A stretch of DNA of 17,371 bases, taken from Planctomycetota bacterium (GTDB taxonomy: Bacteria; Planctomycetota; Brocadiia; SM23-32). This document shows positions 8,178 through 15,911 of the stretch, piece by piece (the first letter of the stretch is position 1; every line of letters begins with the position of its first letter). A program made the position numbers and the translations under genes. The notes under the pieces were generated by a model that saw nothing but the letters and a program-made list of their open reading frames with translations, was not told where the DNA came from and searched no databases. The stretch is taken from NCBI GenBank assembly GCA_018400625.1, contig JAGYMJ010000336.1, forward strand, positions 1 to 17,371, in the 5' to 3' direction.

Positions 8178-10202
8178 TTATTTCGAGTTTGCAAACATCG
8201 TTTTATCCCAATCGACATTCATCACTTCGGGTTTCATACAAACGATATTGTATTTTTCGGCCAGTTTTTCCGCCCTGTCCTGGAGCTTCGGTCGATCAAC
8301 GGCGTCCTGGAAAACACTGTTTTGGAATTCCCGGGGCATAGCGCTGTCCCGGGTGGGTTGAGTATAATGACGACGCCATGCACTGACGTTCGCGCCTCCG
8401 ACCTGATTCGCCAGTTCGACCATCTGATCATACGCATGACTCCGCCCGCGCCTTTGCAACTCTTCAGGCGGACAGGTAAATAAACTGAAGTCCCTTAAGT
8501 GCGTAATCATATCAAGCTCAAATATGAAAAATATATAATCATCTCGCGTCATTTTGTCCTTATTATTTTTATCTTCCATCGCTTCTTCCCACTGGCGAAT
8601 GGACCACTGGGGTTTTGAACCAGAGACGGCCGCAATTTTACGGCGCCATTTTTGTGCTTCCTTACTGGAATTACCGCGGCGGATAGCTGCTATGTCCTTT
8701 GAACCACCTGTAAAAGGTAATGAGGGGAAATCATAGGAGTTCCCGCTGATCTCATCGTGCAAAACGGTCCGAACAGCATTGACCCGGCCTCCATCATCAG
8801 TCTGCAGGTTCATAGAGGCATAAAATCTTGTCGTGCCGGACGCGTCATGATCAGGGGCAAAACGCACTTTTTTCTTTGCAAACTTATAGTTGACTTTCGA
8901 GTTGACAAAATCGACCTGACGCGTGTAAAAAAACACTTCTACATTCTGGCTCTCATGTCTTAGCATGTTGAAAGTGCGCGAATGAGACCTGGTACCGACC
9001 GGCGAACCGCGGAGCAAAACCAACGTACCAACCCCTTCATGCTCGCCGAAGGTGCGCACCAGCACACCGCAATCGTAAGGAACGCAGGGGGAAGGTTTCG
9101 CCAAGAGAAACGCGCCTAACGCAGCTTGCACATCCGTATCTTCTTCCAGGTTAATTACGCCGAATTCTAAAAAGACATCATTGAACATGCTTTCAATAAC
9201 GTGATAATTTAACATCCTGCCGTGTGAAATGATCAGCGTCCTTTCGTTGGCTCCATGGTCGCGCAATGCGGCCCTTAAATAATTAGCGGGGGCATGGAGT
9301 AATGAAGCCGTAAGATTCTTCATATCTTTATGACAAACAGTATCATTCCATTCACCATACTCGACAGGAAATTGTTTTTCACCGTTGAGAAGCGCTTCAA
9401 GGAGCTTCCCGGTGACATTTTTCGCCCACCTGCGGAATTTCAACTCCTGTTTTTTCCCCCACTGGACATTCTCACGGATATTGTCTTTGTACTTGTCAAT
9501 CAACCATAGTGACAAGTCATTATGCCAACCTTGATGAGAGACCGTTTTCAGTATGCTGTCATTGCCGATGAAAGCCATATCATCGACACTTCCTTGCGGG
9601 AAGCTGCGACGTCCGATATGCAGTTCAGAGTCCCAGCTCACATCGATGAACGGATTTTTTTCGATCTTGCCTTTACCGTGAAAAAGCATAACCGAGGCAT
9701 GGTACGGCACTATCGTGATACGCAGCTTTTTAAAGAAATCCCCTATTGTTTCGAGCTTCTTGTGAGCCGGGGCGGAAATGTACGGGGGAAGGCCCAGGAT
9801 AAGGTGATCCACCCCTCCCATGGTAACGGCATCGACTTCGACAGATTTCCGCAATGTTTTGACCAGGTTCGCCAGATATTTTGCAAAGGCCCTCGTCAGG
9901 TTTTTATCACTGAGCCTTGAATCACGGGGGAAAGGTCGCGAATTTGAACCGAAAGAATGCTTTTCATCGGGGACATGGACAAATAATGCCTTCTCTTTTC
10001 TCACGGCATCTTCGTTGAGCAGGCGTAAAATTCGGTCAACATGAACAGGCTCCGTCAGCGTACCGTCGCCGCGCCGTACGGCGATTGTTTCGGGCAAATC
10101 AATATCAACAATATTTTCGAGCAGCTGCGGCGGCTTGTGAATGTCGGGACAGACCCCGATTCTCGGTTTGGAGCCACTCAGCACAAGCGATACATTACTC
10201 AT
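8178..10202 (-). CDS. Divergent Hsp70-like (DnaK-family) protein
   Basis: The start is ATG 10202 (674 residues), because AGAGG lies eight bases upstream and overlaps the alternative GTG 10211. Several stretches align by eye with Hsp70. Residues 134-175 (LILGLPPYIS ... ITIVPYHASVMLFHGKG) match the segment that in DnaK runs from VPAYF to NEPTAAALAYG. Residues 322-368 (LIISHGRMLNYHVIESMF, then DVQAALGAFLLAK) match the adenosine motif and the DEAVALGAA helix. Residues 376-430 (YDCGVLVRTFGEH, LLRGSPVG, VEVFF) match the start of the beta substrate-binding domain. The phosphate-1 motif DLGTT is missing and phosphate-2 (DxGGGT) is replaced by IDVSWDSELHIGR, so ATPase activity may be reduced or lost (inference). 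The C-terminal 200 residues are unassigned. It is flanked by a zinc-cluster protein and, further down, a J-like protein, which suggests a dedicated chaperone set. Confidence 0.8.
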   Translation of the reverse strand: MSNVSLVLSGSKPRIGVCPDIHKPPQLLENIVDIDLPETIAVRRGDGTLTEPVHVDRILRLLNEDAVRKEKALFVHVPDEKHSFGSNSRPFPRDSRLSDKNLTRAFAKYLANLVKTLRKSVEVDAVTMGGVDHLILGLPPYISAPAHKKLETIGDFFKKLRITIVPYHASVMLFHGKGKIEKNPFIDVSWDSELHIGRRSFPQGSVDDMAFIGNDSILKTVSHQGWHNDLSLWLIDKYKDNIRENVQWGKKQELKFRRWAKNVTGKLLEALLNGEKQFPVEYGEWNDTVCHKDMKNLTASLLHAPANYLRAALRDHGANERTLIISHGRMLNYHVIESMFNDVFLEFGVINLEEDTDVQAALGAFLLAKPSPCVPYDCGVLVRTFGEHEGVGTLVLLRGSPVGTRSHSRTFNMLRHESQNVEVFFYTRQVDFVNSKVNYKFAKKKVRFAPDHDASGTTRFYASMNLQTDDGGRVNAVRTVLHDEISGNSYDFPSLPFTGGSKDIAAIRRGNSSKEAQKWRRKIAAVSGSKPQWSIRQWEEAMEDKNNKDKMTRDDYIFFIFELDMITHLRDFSLFTCPPEELQRRGRSHAYDQMVELANQVGGANVSAWRRHYTQPTRDSAMPREFQNSVFQDAVDRPKLQDRAEKLAEKYNIVCMKPEVMNVDWDKTMFANSK

Positions 10203-10210
10203 TATTTTCA

Positions 10211-10215
10211 CCTCT
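10211..10215 (-). promoter_or_regulatory. Ribosome binding site deciding the Hsp70-like gene start
   Basis: AGAGG ends eight bases before ATG 10202 on the minus strand. The GTG at 10211 begins at the last base of this motif and so cannot use it. Confidence 0.7.
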
Positions 10216-10240
10216 GATTTTTTTCACAATAATCATTTTT

Positions 10241-12982
10241 TCAACCATTTCGGCAATAAACGCTGCCGTCTGCACAGCCCACGAAAACATAGCGACCATC
10301 CGGTGTGGAAGTCACATTGGTGATAATCCTTGGATAGACGGCGCTCTTGAATTCAGGGGGGGCGTCACCGCTATTATTACAATGAACGATAATGAGTTCT
10401 CCCGATTCAGGGGAACCAAGGTAAACGGCCCCATTACTTGAGTAGGCAATATGGTTAAATTGCATGGGACGGTCCAGCTCGAATTCGATATTGAGTGACT
10501 TCTCCTCCTCATCCACCACCCCGACTTCACTATCTATAGTTGTGTAGTGCAGTCGGCCCTTTGTGTCGAACGCCAAAGCGCCTGGATTATCGTTACTGTG
10601 AATGCGCACAATCGAGGGTTCTTCCTGTTCGCATCGAACCAGAACGGTTTCAGTCATGTTCTGAGACCGGAAAGCAAAGGCATAAGCTTCCCCGGGCAAA
10701 ACGCTTTCAGCAAGAAGTTCGCCTTCAAAAGAATCGGCCAGGGAGGTTGGGGTTTTGTCTTCGCCGTCGGTTGGTATGGTAAAAAGGCTCGTCTCTCCGC
10801 TGTCGCGTTTACATGCAAGGCACAACAGCAGCTGCCGGTCGTTGATTGGCATGCAGGCAATTTTTGAGCTCAATATTTCATAGTCGCTTAAGAAGGAAGA
10901 ATTACACCTCACCAGCGGTTCGGCCGGCAGAAGCTCTTGCGTGCCGTAATGCAGCCAGGGGTCGTGGGGAGCAAAAGGCAGGAATGCCCCGAACCGGGTC
11001 GATTCTTTACCGTCATTGCTAAAGAATCCCAGGGCGGCCACGGCCATGGGCAGGCGGTTACGATCATTTTCGCGCGGACGCAACTCGCCCATTACCGCTT
11101 CATAGTATCCGGCTATCAACTCGGCTTCCGATGTTGTTTGGCCGTCTGATCGGACGACGGCAAACGCCGCATTGCCCGCTGCAATATCTTCTACCGACTC
11201 TTCGGCGGGCTGGATCACAAGGCGTCCAAGCGGGATAACATCCGTCGGGGTAACACCTGGTTCGACCTGCTCGCCAGGTTCCTGGTGAGTCAGTTGTGGG
11301 GAGCCGATTTTCTCGATAATCTCTTCGGAGAGTATGTGCATTGTTGCCATGAGTTCAGTATGCTGTCGTTCCGAGCGCAAACGCCCCTGAACTTCCACGG
11401 AATGAGTTTCTCCGGTCTCCTCATCTTTTGAGTAAACGGTGAGTTTAGTGTACTGGTCTTTATCATCATATCCTACAATTTGATAAATATGTTTCATCAG
11501 TGCATTGTGAATGCCGTATGTTGCTTCAGTGGCTATTTCAATCATGCTTCGAACACCGGAAAGCGCAGGGACGGGAGCCTCGCCCTCTTCGGATGGTTCA
11601 AATAATCCCCTTTGAAGCGATTCATTAATGGCGTTCAGCTTCGGGATAACACGTCCATGTTCATCGCGAAGAGGATTCCCATTTTCATCGGTTTCCACCA
11701 GCGTCTCGGTCCAGCGGGGAATGGGTTGACCGCGCTCATCACATACCGGCCGCCCCTGGTCATCATGCACGATAATCCCTCGGGATGTCGTGTGATTTAA
11801 CTCAACAAGTTCAGCCAGAAGCGGGTCAAGCATCCCTTTTTCATTGCGTTGTGGCATGCCGTTTTCATCCGTTTTAGTCAGCAAGCCGGCCAGTCTGGGG
11901 ATAAGATGCCGCTGTTCGTCCCGTACAGGGTTGCCGTTTTCGTCGCATACAACCAACCCCTCGACAATGACGTCAAGCATGCTTTGAGAGGGCAGCAGGT
12001 TGATCACCTCCTCACTCCATTTATCGATTTTTGCAATAACCGCCATAGCGTTGCGCCGCAGGTGAAAACGAAATAATGCGGTAAGTGCGAGTCCGAGGAG
12101 GCCGAAAAGGGTGGTCATGAAAGCGAGCACCAGGCCGTCGAACCCTGTCAGGAACTGGCCGACGACCGTCTGATCCAGTTCACCCGACTGGAACAGATTA
12201 TACATCCCCCATCTCAAAGCTCCGACGGCTTGCGAGACACCAAGCACTGTGCCGATGAATCCCAGAATAGGTAATATAAATTCCAAAAAGCCAAGAGGCA
12301 GGAGGGTATAAACCACCTCCGTCTGTTCCGCCTGGGAATAGGCATTATTAGCCTCCCTGCAAAGCTGTCGGTCCGGCTCCCGCACATAGTGTTTTTGAAG
12401 CTTTTTAAGACGGTTGATAAACAGGCATTCTCCATTAAGATTTTTGATAATCTCCTGAAAATTTTCGACTCCGCTTTGTCGTAGTTCGGATATTTGTTCT
12501 GCAATATTTTCGAATCTATCTTTCGCATGCGAACGATGCCACGATGGAGTTAATTTAAACATACTGACACCGAGCGAGTAGAGCAAACCCGTAAGAAACG
12601 CAAAAAGTATGGCATAAGGAACCCATCCGTTTATTATAAGTTGAGAAAACCAATAGGAAAAAGTCGTGTGAGAAACATAAAGTTTCGTCCCGATTTTGGC
12701 TCCCGAGATACGATTGAGTTCTTCTTGTGACAATTCGGGATAAACGTCACTCAGAGCCTCTCGGAAGGTAATTTCGGCCGGCAAATCAGGGATTATTTCA
12801 CCGCCTGCACCACGATAGAGAATCCCATGGAAAGAATACAGAATAATCACTGACAGGAAAGCAATACAGGCCGATGTCAATAGTAAACCCGCCGAACGGG
12901 CAATAATAGAGCGTTCCGGCCTGACTGTGGTTTTTCTGGAAGTGGCGGCCTTATTTCGATCATTTGCTTTGGCTTTGGGCAT
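10241..12982 (-). CDS. MotA/TolQ/ExbB-type channel protein with large cytosolic repeat and beta-propeller extension
   Basis: ATG 12982 is preferred over TTG 12988 because GGAG lies seven bases upstream; this gives 913 residues. Membrane segments are at about 32-52, 121-142, 225-252 and 284-305. Residues about 225-310 match the MotA/TolQ/ExbB proton-channel core (PILGFIGTVLGVSQAVG, then LAFMTTLFGLLGLALT). Between the second and third segments is a helical cytosolic loop of about 80 residues. After the core, residues 345-449 carry four 20-residue DENGNP-type repeats. From about 600 to the end are repeated beta-strand units ending in a WD40/YVTN-like blade (TPDGRYVFVGCADGSVY), probably a beta-propeller. 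ExbB and TolQ are normally about 230-245 residues, so this is a greatly extended form. Its likely partner is the minimal ExbD-like protein at 7053-7235. In this family the pair uses the proton motive force. What the extension binds is unknown; the neighbouring chaperone and caspase are candidates. Confidence 0.88.
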   Translation of the reverse strand: MPKAKANDRNKAATSRKTTVRPERSIIARSAGLLLTSACIAFLSVIILYSFHGILYRGAGGEIIPDLPAEITFREALSDVYPELSQEELNRISGAKIGTKLYVSHTTFSYWFSQLIINGWVPYAILFAFLTGLLYSLGVSMFKLTPSWHRSHAKDRFENIAEQISELRQSGVENFQEIIKNLNGECLFINRLKKLQKHYVREPDRQLCREANNAYSQAEQTEVVYTLLPLGFLEFILPILGFIGTVLGVSQAVGALRWGMYNLFQSGELDQTVVGQFLTGFDGLVLAFMTTLFGLLGLALTALFRFHLRRNAMAVIAKIDKWSEEVINLLPSQSMLDVIVEGLVVCDENGNPVRDEQRHLIPRLAGLLTKTDENGMPQRNEKGMLDPLLAELVELNHTTSRGIIVHDDQGRPVCDERGQPIPRWTETLVETDENGNPLRDEHGRVIPKLNAINESLQRGLFEPSEEGEAPVPALSGVRSMIEIATEATYGIHNALMKHIYQIVGYDDKDQYTKLTVYSKDEETGETHSVEVQGRLRSERQHTELMATMHILSEEIIEKIGSPQLTHQEPGEQVEPGVTPTDVIPLGRLVIQPAEESVEDIAAGNAAFAVVRSDGQTTSEAELIAGYYEAVMGELRPRENDRNRLPMAVAALGFFSNDGKESTRFGAFLPFAPHDPWLHYGTQELLPAEPLVRCNSSFLSDYEILSSKIACMPINDRQLLLCLACKRDSGETSLFTIPTDGEDKTPTSLADSFEGELLAESVLPGEAYAFAFRSQNMTETVLVRCEQEEPSIVRIHSNDNPGALAFDTKGRLHYTTIDSEVGVVDEEEKSLNIEFELDRPMQFNHIAYSSNGAVYLGSPESGELIIVHCNNSGDAPPEFKSAVYPRIITNVTSTPDGRYVFVGCADGSVYCRNG
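11636..11950 (-). repeat. Four degenerate 20-residue repeats (DENGNPxRDExGxxIPxL) in the channel protein
   Basis: Residues 345-364, 370-389, 405-424 and 430-449 of the ExbB/MotA-like protein each read close to DENGNPxRDExGxxIPxL, with start-to-start spacing of 25, 35 and 25 residues. The acidic, Asn/Gly/Pro-rich pattern could form a beta-hairpin or metal-binding turn array directly after the channel core. I do not recognise it as a named repeat family. The copies differ at DNA level, so this is an old protein repeat rather than a recent tandem duplication. Confidence 0.85.
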
Positions 12983-12989
12983 ATTCAAA

Positions 12990-12993
12990 CTCC
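12990..12993 (-). promoter_or_regulatory. Ribosome binding site deciding the ExbB/MotA-like gene start
   Basis: GGAG lies seven bases before ATG 12982 on the minus strand. This favours that ATG over the TTG two codons upstream, which would overlap the spacer. Confidence 0.6.
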
Positions 12994-13055
12994 ATTACTG
13001 ATATAAAGGTTCACTTTTTTTTCTATATCTACTTATACGTTTGGATTGATCTTTT

Positions 13056-15872
13056 CTATTCACGAACGTTCTCCTTCTCCGGTGGAGCTTCCAACCTGAC
13101 GTAGCGGAAACCGACGTCGCCCTTGAGAAAATCGGCCGCGTGCTTGTCGTTCCTGACACCTGCACAGAATCCGGTTTCAGCCATCTGATTGCAATCTTTT
13201 AACCAGCTTCCTCCGCGCAGTTCCAGCGGTGAGACCCATTCGTACACGTTGCCTACGAGATTATATACCCCATGTTTGCTTTGCCCCTCGTCCAATTCAA
13301 ACACGGCTAATCTCTTTCCCCATCCGGAGTCAATGGCATTACAGAATTGCAGGTTGAAATCACGGCCCCAGGGGAACCGTCGAAATTCACCTCCCTGCTG
13401 GGCCGCCAGCCACTGCCGGGCGGTGGGCAGGCGATAGACGGCTTCTTCCTTGCGAGATTTCCACAGGCAGAATGTATGGGCGTCAAGATAACTGACATTG
13501 ACAACCGGCAGATGCCGCTTATGGTGCGGAAAAGGCAGACCATCGCCATGCATTTCCCAATCTAAAGGCCGTCGATGCCCGCTGGATCGCACAAAACCCC
13601 AGTATTCCAAATTGCTGACGGCATAGCGGGCCATGTGGAACGCCGAAACATGTTTGGTGACATTCGCGTCCAACTGTACGTCACAAGCCGGGATTTGCAC
13701 GACGGTTTGCTGCATGTCGGTCGAAAGGTCGAGTTCAATGACATCCCTGAATCCCAACCAGTCGAAACTTGTTGCTCCAATCTGACCGTTATCCTCATCC
13801 ATTCCAAACAATACTCCGACTTCCCGGCTGTCGTGTGATATAATCCCGTAAACCGGAAAATCGCGGAACGATCCCCCCCGAAAAACTTGGGCAAAGGAGC
13901 GTTTTTGGGGCCAATACACCCTTCGTTCAACCCATTCCGCTGCATTTCCGACCATATCGCGTGTGCCGGTTGGGCTTTGATATGTCACATCGTAGGTATC
14001 AACCTTGACGAGGCCCTTCTCCACTTTCCCGTCCAGCATATTGCATTGAGAACCCTCAAACTCATCGCCCCAGGGAAAAAGATTTCCCTTCCCTTCGTCG
14101 GCTGCGACTTGCCATTCTCGCGCCGTCGGTAAGCGTGTTCCCTTCCACTGCAAGTAATCGCATATCGCTTCAAAGCTGATGCCGGTCACAGGTTTTAAAA
14201 GATCATCTTCCTGGGGCGGCCAATTGTATTGAGGTATATGTGGGGCGTCTTTAACTTCCAGGTAACACAGCCAGTCTTTATTGGTAACGGGATATTTTTT
14301 GATGAGGTACTTTCTCACATGCACTTTTGAATACGGACTGACGGCAACTATTCCGTCAAGATGCCGTGCCGCCTCACTTGTGGCAACGTTTCCCGTCGCT
14401 TTTTCAAGCGCTTCAGGATCTATTCGGTAACGGGCGGCAATTTGCTGAAAATTGGGGCGTAAAATTTTACTAATAGCCTGGATGGTTTCTCTGTCCTTCT
14501 TGCAACCGACCACGTATTCTCCGGACTTTATCATACAGTAGCTTTCGGGTTTATAGACTATCAGCCTTTTGTTGTCCAGGCACTGTTGACCGAACCCATC
14601 TTTCACACTGATTTTCAGCATATGAACTACTGGCCCTTCCTGATCGGACGGCGTACCATAAAGGCGTATGGTCGTTTCATCTTTCATCATGTATTGCAAC
14701 CCGCCCGGCAGCCCTTCCATCTCAACATGGTAAGGTAAAGAACCGCCGAAGACCCGAATATATGCTTCATATTGTGTTCCGAATTGACACGGCGGCAACG
14801 CTTGTTCTTCCAATTCTAAAGGGGGAGATTCTCCTTGCCGGACATTAACGGTCAACGTCCGGGTTGCTATCTTGTTTGCATCAGAACTATTCGCAATAAT
14901 AGATATGCCGAATTGCCCCGGATACTCAAAGCGCATTTCTAATACACTATCATCGATGACTTCCATTTTTAAAGGTTCGAATCCGGTCAATTGTGATTCG
15001 GCCTTGATCACGATTTTCTCACCGGCGACATCATGCACTCTCACTGGCACACGCAGCGTTTCGCCCGTCATGCAGTGCTGCACAGGATCGAAATCCAGCC
15101 TGAAGCCCGGACGTTGAATTTGAAATTGAGGGAGTCCGGAACCTATTGCCTCAACAGTAGAAGTAAACACTGGTCTTACCGTAACATTGCGGCCGTCAAT
15201 GATGATATCATGATGAGCATCTTTTTCAAGCTGACTCTGAAGGGCCTCCGGGCTGAATGAAACGCCCGGGCTCACCCCCTGAAGATACTCTACCAGAGCC
15301 TCTGAAAATGGACTGCAGCCGTTGCCATCTCCAGGTAAGTGATCGGTAGTCACTGTACGATCATCGGTAGCTGCAAACAGGACGGCCCTTTTCTTTGGAA
15401 CCACCATGCCGGGCATAGCTCCTGACGCAGCAGCTTGTCCCGCATAGCAGCAGTTTAAAAAACATGCAAATTTTTCACAGGGGAGTGTCGAAAGTGTTCC
15501 GAAAAGAGTGCGGTACATCAGATAGGTCCCCGGTCGGCCGTATTCGGCGGAATGCGGAAGTATATACCCGGGGTTCTCCTGGATGCCGTGGCCCGAGAAA
15601 AAGAACACAAACAGGTCTTTCGATTCAAGGAAACGCCTTGTGTTGTTGATTGCCTCGAGGATATCCTGTCGTGTTCCCAATCCTACATTTAATGGTTTTT
15701 CTGTGCTTTTTAACTCGATCTGATCCGAACACAGGAGCGCTCCATCCGCATTGTAATAGTTGCGAAAGGTGCGAAAAACGGCAACAGCATCATTAACGGC
15801 GCATTGCAGGTTGGGAATAGCAATCTGTCCGCCATAATCATTAACACCGATACTGAGAATATAAATTTTCAT
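13056..15872 (-). CDS. Caspase-like peptidase fused to Ig-like and two FGE-sulfatase domains
   Basis: The start is ATG 15872 rather than 15899, because AGGAGA lies seven bases upstream and the caspase fold opens immediately (MKIYILSIGVND). The protein is 938 residues. Residues about 1-235 form a peptidase C14 (caspase/orthocaspase) domain: FFFSGHG carries His95 and FLNCCYAG carries Cys142, so the dyad looks intact. About 255-346 is a beta-rich domain and 352-440 a He_PIG-type Ig-like domain (VFGGSLPY, LPGGLQY, YGTPSDQEG). Two FGE-fold domains follow, about 447-715 and 720-928, with VGNAAEW, VGNVYEW, RGGSF/RGGSW and GFR motifs. There is no signal peptide, so it is probably cytosolic. Caspase-FGE fusions are known among bacterial orthocaspases. 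The FGE parts lack correctly spaced catalytic cysteines, so I infer recognition or regulatory modules. The substrate is unknown; other proteins of this operon are candidates. Confidence 0.92.
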   Translation of the reverse strand: MKIYILSIGVNDYGGQIAIPNLQCAVNDAVAVFRTFRNYYNADGALLCSDQIELKSTEKPLNVGLGTRQDILEAINNTRRFLESKDLFVFFFSGHGIQENPGYILPHSAEYGRPGTYLMYRTLFGTLSTLPCEKFACFLNCCYAGQAAASGAMPGMVVPKKRAVLFAATDDRTVTTDHLPGDGNGCSPFSEALVEYLQGVSPGVSFSPEALQSQLEKDAHHDIIIDGRNVTVRPVFTSTVEAIGSGLPQFQIQRPGFRLDFDPVQHCMTGETLRVPVRVHDVAGEKIVIKAESQLTGFEPLKMEVIDDSVLEMRFEYPGQFGISIIANSSDANKIATRTLTVNVRQGESPPLELEEQALPPCQFGTQYEAYIRVFGGSLPYHVEMEGLPGGLQYMMKDETTIRLYGTPSDQEGPVVHMLKISVKDGFGQQCLDNKRLIVYKPESYCMIKSGEYVVGCKKDRETIQAISKILRPNFQQIAARYRIDPEALEKATGNVATSEAARHLDGIVAVSPYSKVHVRKYLIKKYPVTNKDWLCYLEVKDAPHIPQYNWPPQEDDLLKPVTGISFEAICDYLQWKGTRLPTAREWQVAADEGKGNLFPWGDEFEGSQCNMLDGKVEKGLVKVDTYDVTYQSPTGTRDMVGNAAEWVERRVYWPQKRSFAQVFRGGSFRDFPVYGIISHDSREVGVLFGMDEDNGQIGATSFDWLGFRDVIELDLSTDMQQTVVQIPACDVQLDANVTKHVSAFHMARYAVSNLEYWGFVRSSGHRRPLDWEMHGDGLPFPHHKRHLPVVNVSYLDAHTFCLWKSRKEEAVYRLPTARQWLAAQQGGEFRRFPWGRDFNLQFCNAIDSGWGKRLAVFELDEGQSKHGVYNLVGNVYEWVSPLELRGGSWLKDCNQMAETGFCAGVRNDKHAADFLKGDVGFRYVRLEAPPEKENVRE

Positions 15873-15878
15873 GAAACA

Positions 15879-15884
15879 TCTCCT
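15879..15884 (-). promoter_or_regulatory. Ribosome binding site deciding the caspase gene start
   Basis: AGGAGA sits six bases upstream of ATG 15872 on the minus strand. The upstream in-frame ATG at 15899 has no comparable sequence and would only add nine residues before the caspase fold. Confidence 0.75.
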
Positions 15885-15911
15885 ATCCGCTGCAAGCATG
15901 CCTAGATGGAA

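Noticed and set aside
10209..10211. GTG start for the Hsp70-like gene
   Set aside because: It overlaps the AGAGG motif that properly serves ATG 10202.
12214..12528. Minus-strand open frame of 104 codons within the channel gene
   Set aside because: It is out of frame with the well-supported channel core and has no domain or start signal of its own.
12989..13055. Terminator between the caspase and channel genes
   Set aside because: There is an A/T-rich stretch but no stable stem-loop ahead of a T-run on the minus strand.
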